DNA of 64,000 bases from Chalara sp. BL73 (lineage: Eukaryota > Ascomycota > Leotiomycetes > Helotiales). A model generated the notes under the pieces. It saw nothing but the letters and a program-made list of their open reading frames with translations, was not told the DNA's origin and did no database searches. Positions 12,973 to 22,860 of the stretch are shown here, piece after piece (position 1 is the stretch's first letter; every line of letters begins with the position of its first letter). The position numbers and the translations under genes were made by a program. Location of the stretch: the NCBI GenBank assembly GCA_918026815.1, contig CAKJVC010000146.1:62001-126000 (forward strand), read 5' to 3'.

Positions 12973-13408
12973 CACTTCATACCCCCTCATATCTAATGAA
13001 TTTCCCTTTATCTAGTTCCACCTATGTTGTCAGTGGATTCATGTTTTGCCACAAAAGCGGCACAGCTGTACATCAAGTAACTCATAAAATATACATTTCT
13101 GAAGCAGCGAGCTACGAAATGCATCGACAAGTAAGCCTTTAGATCTCACGAGTCGAACTGTTCAGTTGCGGTGAACGCACTAAATTTAGGTTAATTCCTT
13201 GCTGCCTAGCGTTATATTTCCATCTCTAAAAAGCCATAAAGAAGCATGATCGCTGTTTCAATCTTCCTTAATCCAAGGCATATATAACATGGATATGCGT
13301 TTCTGATGAATGTTGACCAAAAACCATTAGCATTAGCAATTTCACCTCAAGAGTATCAACGAATTTTAAAGTACAGGCTGTATAACTCATCGAGAGAGTC
13401 TAATATTC
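12973..13408. other. Convergent intergenic region
   Basis: AT-rich spacer between the 3' ends of FOL3 (plus) and the YFH7-like gene (minus). A short open frame at 13306-13512 overlaps the neighbour's 3' end in another frame and is not supported. Confidence 0.55.
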
Positions 13409-14415
13409 TCAGACAACCGTACCATTTGCAGCAGCAGTCAATGCATTCTCACCCACACCATTGTCAATCACCCCAGACGGGACGGGTTTCAACCGCTCGT
13501 CCTCCTTACTGATGATAAACTCATGGACCTCCATTCTCCCGCTAACAATCTCCTGTCCATTGACGAGATCATTTTCCCTGATCCTCTTTTCTGCCTCCTT
13601 CTCATTGCGAGCGATTCCAGCCTTCACATGTCTTGGGACCAGCCGCTGTCTTGCAAGCTCAAAGTCGACATCAACGAACCACAACTCATCCATCAGTCCC
13701 GCAGCCTCTCTCCATGGCTCTTTATCTAAGCTAAGGTAATTACCTTCAAAGACCAAGATACGCGTCGTAGGCAATATAGAGATATCGTCCGCCTTAGGAT
13801 CCTTGAGTGCGTGGTCGAACGACGGGGCGAAAATCACGGGCGAAGTAGGGGATAGGGGCTGTCGAATTGTCTTGACAAGTGCGAGGAAGGACAAACCATC
13901 AAACGTGAATTCCGCTCCTCGGCGAGCATGTGCACTCTCTGGGTCAGGCATTGAGGATAGGTGTGCACGGGAGAAGTGGTAACCATCCATAGGTACAAAG
14001 CCTGCGATGGATGGGAGGGTCGTTTGGCCATTGGAAGCCGCGTAGGTATCATTAAGACGGTGGGTAACACTCGCCGCCAAGGTAGTTTTGCCTGTCCATA
14101 CGCCTGATTTAGCCAACGCACTCTATAGGACGAACGTGCGAAGCAGAACGTCCCCTTGTACTTCGTGCAATGCCACTTTGGGTAGACCAATGGCCGTTAA
14201 CAACCATATATATTCGTATGCTGTGCGACTGCTACTTCAACATAAACTCACTTACCAGAGCCAGGGATGCCTGAAACTGCTACCAAGAACCGTTTATCCT
14301 GGGGAATTGTTTGGAATTTGGCTGCAGTAGGTTAGTGACAATCTACAATATTTGTGGATTAGACTCATGACTTACTCCAAACCTTGGTTACCAGTCTCTC
14401 AATTTCCTGCTCCAT
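13409..14415 (-). CDS. YFH7: P-loop kinase, uridine kinase/phosphoribulokinase-like (YFH7 type)
   Basis: Three exons, complement(14376..14415, 14256..14321, 13409..14091), give 262 residues. The start MEQEIERLVTKVW and the Walker A motif GIPGSGKT (31-38) are split by the second intron. Downstream are GYHFSRAHL, LVFEGNYLSL and RHVKAGIARNEKEAEKR, typical of the uridine kinase/pantothenate kinase-like superfamily. Yeast Yfh7 is a structurally characterised kinase with an unknown physiological substrate, so the substrate cannot be named. Without splicing the frame would lack the first P-loop residues, which supports the intron model. It is divergent from the small gene at 14679. Confidence 0.87.
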
Positions 14416-14678
14416 GTTGAGGATTTTCAATCGGCTGGTCAAACTCGACGGTGAGCAGCTTTCACTTAAAGCTCTCGCAATTTTAGGTTACACAAGTTGC
14501 CCCACAGCACTACAATAGGGCGAGCCAAGACAATAATGACGATGCGGGCGGGACTTTTCTTACTTCCGACGCATCGTTCAGGCACAGGAAATATTTTCCG
14601 TGTTCCCTTCCCAACCACAATCGGCTCAGCAGAGCAAGAATCACAGCTGAAGAGGAAGGCGGGAGAGGTTCAGGAGCC

Positions 14679-15115
14679 ATGAGCGGCGACCTTGGAGAGG
14701 AGGGGAGCCTTTTCAACATTAGCATTGGCGCCAACGAGCCATCTGAAGAAGTCAAAGAGAAACTCCCTCGAGACCACCAATCTGAGGATAATTTCCAGCA
14801 GGTCAAGAGACAGTGGAAGGCTAAGGTGGACAATGGTGAAGTTTGTTTATTTACTTCTTCAATAAAATAGCTAAACACGAAAAATATGGTTCTGACATTT
14901 TGTAGATTGCCCAAACCCTGAAGTTTCCAATCAATAACCCTTCAAAACAAGAAGCCCAGCTTCTCCTGCATGCAATCGAGGAACTATACTTTATGAGGAG
15001 ATATGTGGAAGCAAGTGCGGTCGCTGATGCTGTGCTACAAGGGACTCTTGGGAGCGAATTCAGAAATACAATCTCGAGCTACAAGGAGAGATGCGAATCT
15101 AGGAGACAACGGTGA
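14679..15115 (+). CDS. Small conserved hypothetical protein
   Basis: Two exons, join(14679..14840, 14906..15115), give 123 residues. The start context is GCCATGAGC. The intron (donor GTTTGT, acceptor TTGTAG) keeps frame. The N half is acidic and charged. The C half (LLLHAIEELYFMRRYVEASAVADAVLQG) is helical and resembles a single TPR-like hairpin. I do not recognise a named family. The 3' end is uncertain: a GTGAGG donor at 15112 could splice to an acceptor near 15172 and add about 20 residues instead of stopping at 15115. Confidence 0.6.
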
Positions 15116-15712
15116 GGTACTCCTTTTTAGCTAGGAAGGCTCTGGAAACACATGAAAGGGCAATAATTGTAGACCTCGAAGGACGCATATTCAGTTAGAA
15201 AATGTGTTGTTTAGCCTACAAGTGAACCTCCGCTCTAGAGTTTAACTAAAGGAGAAGATGTATCTAGAAAAACCTTTAGCACGACCATTAAGCAATTCTG
15301 AGCGCACATTGCATGATTAAAATACGCAATCAGATATGTTCAATCAGGTCTTTCATTCGAGTCAAAATAGTCTAATTTCTATCTCGAGAACTTTCCGTCA
15401 ATTGTACCCCTTGAACTCGTGAAAGGGTCCACATTGAAGGCACTGAATCCGAAAGTTGCTTGATCTAAGCTCATCTGGTCCATACTCTTACAACTCTTCT
15501 GTTTGCGGAAGCAATGGATCTTTCCCTCTCCCTAAACGCCATAGATTATATGTGCGATATATTCCCATCTCTAAACCCCAACTCCGAAGGTAACTTTTGT
15601 GTATCGACTCTAATCGCAATGCTGAAAGGCGCTTTGAAAGCAACGCTAAGCGGGGAATTGTGAACCAAGGACAAGATCGTAATCATCGTAGATATGCCGT
15701 CTCTCATCTCCA
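15116..15712. other. Convergent intergenic region
   Basis: Nothing supported beyond the possible alternative last exon of the plus-strand gene (about 15173-15245). The rest is AT-rich 3' flank of both neighbours. Confidence 0.5.
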
Positions 15713-16341
15713 TCATGCCACCATCTTCTGGTTGGATTGGATGTTCTGCTCCTTCTTCTTCTCTTCGCTAAAAACCCTCCGGCTCATCTCAAGCACGGCC
15801 TCAAATCCTTCCCTCCCTGTCTTCGCATTTTCTGAAAACCGTGTCACCGACGCTTCCTCCACTGCATTCTTGATCTTTTGCCATCCACCACAGAGAGCGG
15901 TTATCTTGGCTTGCTGCTCAAACCTTGTCTGCGTAGCGGAGGCAGGTTTATAGACTACGGTTTCCTGCACATTCAGGATGTTTGAGAAGGTCATATTTGA
16001 TGATACCATGGTCACCTTCTTCGATGCTGGATCAACGTAGGATATCTCGTACACGTGTGAAGTTTCATTGCCCCCCATCAGGGAATTGAGCCACTTGGGG
16101 GCACTTTGTTTGCAGGTTATCAAACGCTCTGTTCGTAACTAACAACCTGTTAGTCCTTGCGTCGGCAACCACGGTGGGAGCAACCTACAATTCCAGTGGT
16201 AGCATCGACACTTCGTGATAATGTGTCAACGGCGATGACATGGGTTGATTTATCATTCCAAGGACAGTATTTCCTCCAATTTGCTGTGGAAACCTCTTCC
16301 CAGGAGTAATCAAATGTGCAGTCGTTGGAGAACACCTTCAT
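15713..16341 (-). CDS. UPS1: PRELI/MSF1-domain lipid-transfer protein (Ups family)
   Basis: Two exons, complement(16189..16341, 15713..16138), give 192 residues. The protein starts [39 protein letters not shown], the hallmark of PRELI/MSF1 proteins. The splice restores [17 protein letters not shown]. Members move phosphatidic acid (Ups1) or phosphatidylserine (Ups2) across the mitochondrial intermembrane space with Mdm35, feeding cardiolipin and phosphatidylethanolamine synthesis. Whether this is Ups1 or Ups2/3 cannot be settled by eye. The C terminus ends in a charged helix. The neighbour across the 1.2 kb upstream region is the peroxiredoxin gene, divergently transcribed. Confidence 0.88.
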
Positions 16342-17522
16342 CTTGGTCGTGTGCCGGTCTCGCGTAGGCCGAAGGGGTGTAGGCGCTGGTGTTGATCGCG
16401 TTTAGTGCTTTGGGACGTACTTGTGAACACAATGGATGTTCGTGTGCGATGGCTGGAATATTTGGTGAATTTCGAGGCTGTAGTGGTCGTTCCGTAGTTT
16501 GAGAAGATTGACAAAATTGTTGTAAGAATTAAAAGGGATGGTTGAACAGGATAAGGTCTAGAGTTCCGATAAGAGCCGGAGAAGTGAGCTTTTTTTTAAG
16601 GATGAGTCTTGGCGCTGCCTGGCTACCAGTGAACAGCCGGATGAAAGAGAGATTTTGCCTCCGCCTTTCTCGCTTACTTAGGTCATCATACCGATTATGA
16701 ATATGACGAACAGCGAACGGGAATGAATGTGAGTGAAAGTCATGATGGACTCGCTTCAGGGGATGGAGGAGCGGCGGGAAGTGATGTTATAGTATGTATG
16801 TGCACGACTGAATCACGACGAATCCAGATCTACTGAGTTCGCTATCATCATCACCATCATCATCACCACCACCACCAATATCCACATTGGGCCCATTTGA
16901 CCCGTGTGAGATAATCCTTACTTCCAACTCTCATTATAGTAGTAGTATTTTGAACCCAAGATGTCCAGCGCCTTGGGCACTCGATGACTTGTAGACTCCC
17001 CCCAAGGCCAGCCATTTGATCTACCCCAGACTTTCACGGGAGCATCCCTAATAAAATCAAACCCCAACTCACTACAGGATCATTTTCATTTTGGATAGCA
17101 GCACAAATATTCGTGCGCTGTTCAAGGCCACTAATTTGCTGGGATCATAATTTAAAGTACAGCAGTTGCCAATTCATCTCCAGATTTATCAATCATGGCT
17201 TGCGCCGTACTGTATCAAACAGTTGCACGCCATCTGCCCCTGGCCTAGTCATCGCCATGAGGAAATTAGCGCATATCCCGCCTCATATTTGGGTTGCCAT
17301 ATCACCATCTCCCCTTCCTTCAAAGCTTCGCAATATTGCACTTTCTAGCTCCAAACTCACCATCAAAGTCGTCCTCTTTATAATCGTGTCGTGCCACATT
17401 TAATAATATCATTAATAGTCCTTCTGTTACTACGAACTTTATTTATCATTGACATCAATTAAGGACTCACTAGTCTCTCACACGACACGTACTTGAACTG
17501 TCACGTCTTCGCTCGCAATCAA
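16342..17522. other. Long divergent upstream region with simple repeat
   Basis: About 1.2 kb between the PRELI gene and the peroxiredoxin gene. It contains an imperfect CAT/CAC trinucleotide repeat at about 16845-16877 and CT-rich stretches just before 17523. Short open frames at 17113-17403 lack support. Confidence 0.5.
16845..16877. repeat. CAT/CAC trinucleotide microsatellite
   Basis: About eleven imperfect trinucleotide units (ATC, then ACC) in tandem, non-coding. Confidence 0.85.
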
Positions 17523-18242
17523 ATGGCTCCTGAGCTGAGAAAGCGCAAGGCGCCCGCCACTGAGCCTGCTGCCGCGCCACCAGCAAAGAAGGGACCAGTT
17601 TCCAAAGTTGTCGCAACTGCCAAGAAGGTTGTCGCAAAAGCTACAACCAGCAATGGCTCATCAAGCGCCTCCAAGATCGCGGTAGGCGATACCATAACAT
17701 TAGACGGATTCGGCGGCGAAATCGAAACACACACGGGAGAGAAGACCACGCTCAAAAAACTCGTCGACGATAGCGTGGCTGGAGTTGTTCTCTTCACGTA
17801 TCCTGCAGCATCTACCCCTGGTTGTAAGTTATATGAATTCACCCTTTATCGACCTCTTGCTGACTCAACTCTAGGTACGAAACAAGCATGCTACTTCCGC
17901 GATGATTATTCAGACCTTACGTCCACTGGATTTTCCATTTATGGGCTATCCAAGGACTCGCCCAAGGCCAATACAAATTTCAAGGAGAAGCAGAAGTTGA
18001 CATATACACTATTGTGCGACCCCAAATTCACCCTTATATCTGCGATCGGTCTGAAGAAAACTCCCAGCGGCACGATTAGAGGCGTATTTGTGGTTGACAA
18101 GTCCGGAAAAGTCTTGCTTGCTGAGGGAGGCTCGCCGATTGGGACTGTAGAAGCTGTCAAGAAGCTCCTGAAGGCAGCTCCAGCTGATGGTGCTTCCAAG
18201 GAGCCTCCCGCTGCTATAAAAGCCGATCCGGCAGCGGCTTGA
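17523..18242 (+). CDS. DOT5: Nuclear thiol peroxidase, Bcp-type peroxiredoxin (DOT5-like)
   Basis: Two exons, join(17523..17823, 17875..18242), give 222 residues. The intron splits the active-site Cys codon; splicing gives TPGCTKQACYFRDDY with peroxidatic Cys101 and a second Cys106, the CX4C arrangement of Bcp/PrxQ enzymes. The N-terminal 55 residues are Lys/Ala/Pro-rich with basic clusters (RKRK, KK) that look like a nuclear localisation region, as in yeast Dot5. The enzyme reduces hydrogen and alkyl peroxides using thioredoxin. The C-terminal tail is Ala/Pro-rich and low-complexity. The start ATG at 17523 (AATCAAATGG) was preferred over a non-ATG extension. Confidence 0.9.
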   Translation: MAPELRKRKAPATEPAAAPPAKKGPVSKVVATAKKVVAKATTSNGSSSASKIAVGDTITLDGFGGEIETHTGEKTTLKKLVDDSVAGVVLFTYPAASTPGCKLYEFTLYRPLADSTLGTKQACYFRDDYSDLTSTGFSIYGLSKDSPKANTNFKEKQKLTYTLLCDPKFTLISAIGLKKTPSGTIRGVFVVDKSGKVLLAEGGSPIGTVEAVKKLLKAAPADGASKEPPAAIKADPAAA

Positions 18243-18669
18243 AGCTTGCAAGCATCTAGTAAATCATGCATTCCACCAGACCAAAGAAGTGAAGCAGAGA
18301 GAAAGTAAAGTTTTCATAAATCGGCCATGACAATGTTTTTGACTCGGGACTGAATAATTTGGCGATTACGCGAAATTCTAATAGCATGGCATTAATACCT
18401 ACTGTTGCCTGAATTATATCCAAGAATCAAATGTAATTCTCAGACACAACTCATCCAATTGTGATAAATTTTTTCTTGTTCATGCTTGCTAGTGTTGTGA
18501 GCTCAATGCACGATGGGCCGGGCTCGGCTGATGGTTCTTCCGTACCGATCCGACAGTTCACCTCTAGTCTTGTCAAAGAATTGATCAATTGAATCGTAAT
18601 CGCCGAACATCTGCTCTCTTGTATTGTGAACAAGTCAATTGCACGGTCGGGATAGCTAGAGGGCTCGAC
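18243..18669. other. Intergenic region before NUZM
   Basis: The 3' flank of the peroxiredoxin gene and the promoter of the complex I subunit gene. I see no additional gene. Confidence 0.55.
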
Positions 18670-19321
18670 ATGTCCTCACACACAGCGGCCAAAGCTGCCC
18701 AAGCTAGTAGCAGAGTCATTAGCGTTAGCAAAGTTAGTTGACATCCCTCATTTACCTCAGAACAGCTTCTACATCCCAGCACGATTGCCAGTTGGGAAAC
18801 AGGATACTGATCTGCTGTCACAGAAATATACGGTTCAATCTACTGGCATCTGGGAGGCTATCCGCCGCGTCTTCGCCGTCGATCCAAACCGCTCCAACGG
18901 CGTTCCCCTCAACCCCCAATTCCGCAACCCACCCCCAGGGTCCAACGAGCCCTTCTCCTTCATCGATCCCGTCACTCTCCCCGCTGGCGATATTGCAGAG
19001 AACCCATACTGGAAGCGTGACGCACGACGAAACTACCCACGGCTGTCCGTCGTCAACCAAGGCGACGTGGTCGGTCTGCTCAGTGTAGGAAGTGCAGCTG
19101 CACCTAAGAAGGAGTTGATTGGTGAGGCCGGAGAGAAGGAGATAGTGCAAGTCAAGCAGGATGGGGAGACAGGTTTGGCTGCATATTTCAATAGCGGAAA
19201 GGGTAGCGCTTTAGAGAGCTTGGGAAATAACGGATTACCGCCTTTGCCGAGTGGACAGAGCTTGAAGGCTAGTGCGGGAACGTACACGTTGAATCCGGAG
19301 GAGGGATTCCCTGATCAGTAA
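18670..19321 (+). CDS. NADH:ubiquinone oxidoreductase 21.3 kDa subunit (NUZM)
   Basis: Two exons, join(18670..18732, 18824..19321), give 186 residues. Exon 1 encodes MSSHTAAKAAQASSRVISVSK. Exon 2 carries the strongly conserved block VFAVDPNRSNGVPLNPQFRNPPPGS, then AGDIAENPYWKRDARRNYPRLSVVNQGD and IGEAGEK. This matches the fungal accessory subunit of mitochondrial complex I (Neurospora nuo-21.3 type). It is an accessory part of the membrane arm without a redox centre. The intron is 91 bases and in phase 0. Confidence 0.9.
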
Positions 19322-19461
19322 GTGATGAGTATCAATCACGGAAATATAATTAACCTTCTTAGGTACCCATGTCGGACGTTCCAATAGGGGACACAGAAGC
19401 AAGAATGAATATAGAATCTGAATGTAGAAAGGCTTTGATAAACTTCCAGGCTCCAATCTGG

Positions 19462-19824
19462 TTATTTTTGAAAGAAAATATAGCTTCTTGGCACGGCAAA
19501 CTCTGTTGATTTCGAGTTGTCTGCCTCGGCGTCACCATCGATGCGATTTGTATTAGTTGAGAATGTGAATTTGGTCTTCATCACAACCTTCTTTCTCAGA
19601 GCAGCCTTATAGAACCCGGAAGACTGTCTAGATCTCTTTACTCCATCTTCGATAGCCTTATCTACGGAATTCTTGAGAGGGAATCCTCTATATCGGATTA
19701 GACATTGATAGCTCCGTAAGTAGATATGAGCAATTGGCTGTCTCTACTCAGGATCGTGTTCTACACAATATCAGAACGTGCGAGAAATGGCCAGAGAAAG
19801 AGAACTTGCCTGAATATAGCCCAT
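19462..19824 (-). CDS. Candidate small basic protein with a GC-AG intron
   Basis: Proposed exons are complement(19810..19824, 19462..19737), giving 96 residues. The second exon is open for 91 codons on the minus strand but has no ATG near its 5' end. It is preceded by a good acceptor (GAGACAG). The only nearby upstream exon that supplies an ATG is MGYIQ, which ends in CAG followed by GCAAGT, the consensus of GC-AG introns. The product is rich in Lys/Arg (YLRSYQCLIRYRGFPLKNS, then ALRKKVVMKTK) and vaguely recalls LYR-motif mitochondrial factors, but I cannot assign a family. It lies 10 bases downstream of the LTO1 stop on the same strand, so it could also be part of the LTO1 3' UTR. Confidence 0.4.
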
Positions 19825-19833
19825 GGAAGATGG

Positions 19834-20334
19834 TCAGTGTCTTGCATTCACAACCCTGATATCCTCAATACTCCTATCCTTGCTACTCATTTTCGCTTCA
19901 TCATTAGCCCTATCTTCACCGGCCATCCTGTCAATCATTTTCGCCTTCGCTTGTGCCCTCTTCAACCGATCATCAAAGTCCGAAACCGATTCCTCCGTAT
20001 TCTCTGTCGATAAAGTATCAGACTCAGCTAAAGCATGCAGGATTTTGACATGCTTTGCTAAGCGCACATTTTCTGAGAAAGAGGGAAGTTTGACTTGTCT
20101 TTCTCCTTCACTATTTAAACTCTTCTCTTGCAAGTGAGACAAGCGACTTGCCCAAATAAGCGATTTCCCGTGTAGCCTACCGCTCTCGAGGTATTTCTCA
20201 AAGCCTTTTTCTAGCCCGAATGTTCGTCCTTCAATCTGACCGGCCCGGCCACCATCAGCCAGGCCTTGAGCATAGCCATCAGCATAGAACTGTTCTTCGA
20301 GTCCAAGAACTTCGTCGAACGTATCTGGAGGCAT
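19834..20334 (-). CDS. LTO1: LTO1 (ORAOV1) ABCE1 maturation factor
   Basis: Single exon, 166 residues. The deca-GX3 signature of Yae1/Lto1 proteins is clear: glycines at 20, 24, 28, 32, 36, 40 and 44 within DGYAQGLADGGRAGQIEGRTFGLEKGFE. LTO1 forms a complex with YAE1 that recruits the cytosolic iron-sulphur machinery to ABCE1/Rli1, so it serves ribosome recycling and biogenesis. The C-terminal half is charged and probably helical. Upstream, 97-122 bases before the ATG, lies a tandem pair of a 13-base motif also found before the methionyl-tRNA synthetase gene. Confidence 0.88.
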   Translation of the reverse strand: MPPDTFDEVLGLEEQFYADGYAQGLADGGRAGQIEGRTFGLEKGFEKYLESGRLHGKSLIWASRLSHLQEKSLNSEGERQVKLPSFSENVRLAKHVKILHALAESDTLSTENTEESVSDFDDRLKRAQAKAKMIDRMAGEDRANDEAKMSSKDRSIEDIRVVNARH

Positions 20335-20430
20335 GAGGATAAATCTTAAAGTAGATTTGATTTTGTAAAAAAAGAAATTTGCTAGGCGTTGTCGGACCCA
20401 GGCTACTTGAGTTAAAAAAAATATATATTG

Positions 20431-20456
20431 TCACAAGGCTGACCCACAAGGCTGAC
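20431..20456. promoter_or_regulatory. Tandem 13-base motif upstream of LTO1
   Basis: Two adjacent copies of YCACAAGGCTGAC at 20431-20443 and 20444-20456, just upstream of LTO1 on the minus strand. An exact third copy lies at 25169-25181 upstream of the methionyl-tRNA synthetase gene. This is a candidate transcription-factor site; the factor is unknown. Confidence 0.4.
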
Positions 20457-20568
20457 AAAATGATGGCACACCAGTTCCCAAATCTTGCCTTAAGTACCCT
20501 TTAATACATGGCGATAAATCAGGTGTTTCTAGGTGCCCCCGATGTCTAGCTGATCTATTTTGAATGTT

Positions 20569-21394
20569 CTAACTTTGTTTCGTCTCATTCCTCTCCACTA
20601 GCTCTCCTACACCAAGACCCCGTCCAACCTTCACCCTTTGCTTCTTCTCCCCACCTTTGGCGACCTCACCCTTGTCCTTCTTACCAAGCTCTCCTACAGG
20701 CTCGCCTTCATCCAGATCATCCTCAAGTGATCTATCCTCGTCAATGATTTGCTGTGCAATAGGACTCAGATCCAGCTTCATTGAATAAGCATCTTCGCCG
20801 TCTGCGTAATATTTTGCTTCAATGCCACCATCCTTGAAGCCTAGAGTATCGCGATAGAGACGCAAAGCTGCATTGTTGGAGACACGAACATGCAAAGAGA
20901 CGTACTGCGCATTGAATGTTTCGACCATAGCTCGTTCTATGTACCTTGTTAGCCCGCATTTCAAGACGTGTCGTATCTTCCAGGCGGAGGTCTGCGGTAA
21001 TAACATAGCTTCACAGTAGAAGAAAACATACGCGATTGTTTCATCAACTTCTCAGCGATGCCCAACCTCCGATGTGTTCTCATAACACTCAAGCTGGTGA
21101 TATGCCCATGCTGTACCCCATCTGGAGGATCCTCCTCCATCTTCGCCAATACATAGCCTACGATTCGCGGGTAGTCGTACGGCGTCTTCTTCGGTCTTGA
21201 AACATCGACTGCGACGTATGAGAGCTGTGGCCAGGAAAGGGCGTGGTAGAGATAATATTTCATGAAATAGCTGTGGGGGTCAGTACCGAGCATAGCAATG
21301 ATGAAGAAAGGAACAATTACTTTTCTGGCAGGTTTGTGATATTTGCATGTTGCACATGCGGAATATCTGAAGGATGTAGCAGCCGTATATCCAT
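20569..21394 (-). CDS. ARD1: N-terminal acetyltransferase A catalytic subunit (ARD1/NAA10)
   Basis: Three exons, complement(21321..21394, 21032..21270, 20569..20936), give 226 residues. The N terminus [34 protein letters not shown] is diagnostic of NAA10. The acetyl-CoA site RRLGIA lies at 92-97 after [13 protein letters not shown]. NatA acetylates small N-terminal residues exposed by Met aminopeptidase, co-translationally at the ribosome with NAT1/NAA15. The C-terminal 60 residues form a charged Glu/Asp/Lys extension seen in many fungal homologues. The second intron has branch CTAAC and restores KQSQRAMVETF. Confidence 0.93.
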
Positions 21395-21770
21395 GGCTAA
21401 GACGTCTGTCGCTTTTTAAGAAAGTGAAGCTGAACTGGTAGACTTTCGTTGGATGTTATGCCAAGCAAAAGCCAAGTTGGGTGTGTGGTTGGAAAAGTCG
21501 CATTGGTGCGGATCAGAGCTGTGACACGACACGAGGTCCCGCCAGCGGAGTGGGCATGGGTTGGTGGGGTGAAGTCCACAAAGGTGTATATATATAAAGG
21601 GCAAATACCTGTGACCTGTTACCTATTGTTTATTGTTTCTCCTCGAACTTGGACCGAATAGTATCTCATCTAAAAAGGATATCGGAGGATCATATTTCAA
21701 AGCATTCCGATTCAACATTTCATTTAGCAGGGAGGGCAGTCCAGCTTTGGACCCACTCGGCAAACACAAA
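21395..21770. other. Divergent promoter between ARD1 and the SDR gene
   Basis: 376 bases. A TATATATATAAAG-like TATA element lies near 21588-21600 on the plus strand. I see no coding feature. Confidence 0.5.
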
Positions 21771-22735
21771 ATGGCTTCACCCCCAGCACATACCAGAACT
21801 ACTTCAACGAACTTAGGCGGAGCACGTGGATGGCGACCTCTGGAAGGAAAACTGGCTATTGTGACGGGGGCATCTCGAGGTTTGTCCTTCTGACTCCAAA
21901 TTTCTTTCTTGTTACTCATACTCCATCTTGGACAGGAATCGGCTTAGCTATTGCCCAAAACCTAGCCTCAAAGGGCGCTTCTCTAATTCTCAACTATACC
22001 AGTGATTCATCCCGCACCGTGACAGAAGCTCTTTCCGAGTCCCTCACTCAAGAATATGGCGTGGCTTGCCTCGTAGTTCAAGCCGATATGGGATCTGCTG
22101 GGGGCCCTGTGCATTTAGTCAACACCACCAAAAATCACTTCTCACATCCCAAGACTGGGAAATTCCAGATCGATATCATAGTCAACAATGCTGGGGTATC
22201 CAAAGACCAGTTCATAGCTGAGATTACCGTAGAAGAGTATGAGAGACAGTACAAAGTCAATGTGCTGGGACCATTGTTACTGATGCAGGCGGCCTTGCCA
22301 TACCTCCCACATGACCGAAGTGGCAGAATTGTGAATCTGAGCTCAGTCTCGAGCTCAGAGGGCTTTGTAGGGCAAAGTATATATGGGGGAACCAAGGCCG
22401 CGCTAGAGGCTATGACCAGGACTTGGGCCAGGGAGCTCGTGGAGAGGGCTACTGTCAACAGCATAAATCCTGGGCCAGTGAAGACAGATATGTGGTCAAG
22501 AACGACGAGCAGCTTCAAGCAAAGTATGAGGCCGTTTATCGAGCACACTCCGGGTTCGCAGATCCGCCCAGAAGTGGACCATGAGGATTTAGTAAAGGAT
22601 GCGGGAAATGCTGGGGGTCGACCAGCATACGTCGAGGAAATTGGGGGTATTGTGGGCATGCTTTGTACTCCTGACAGCCTGTGGTGTACCGGCCAGGTGG
22701 TATGCGCAAATGGTGGCATGAGAATGGCTATTTAA
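21771..22735 (+). CDS. Short-chain dehydrogenase/reductase (FabG-like)
   Basis: Two exons, join(21771..21879, 21936..22735), give 302 residues. The classical SDR features are visible: TGASRGIG cofactor loop at 32-39, NNAG at 120-123, catalytic Ser near 173 in NLSSVSSS, and YGGTK with Tyr186 and Lys190, followed by NPGPVKTDMW. The fold is like 3-oxoacyl-ACP reductases, but fungal homologues act on many substrates and specificity cannot be read from sequence. The intron falls within the cofactor loop (ASRG|GIG), so the model depends on the splice, which is canonical (GTTTGT...GACAG). Confidence 0.88.
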
Positions 22736-22860
22736 CAATATTGCAAATAAGTACTGAGATGTGAAGAGACTGTCGTTATCTTTTGCTATTTATTTTCTAT
22801 TGAAGAGTTTAGGCCAAACAGGAACGCTACATTCGAGTTACCGGTTGTCATGGTATCATC

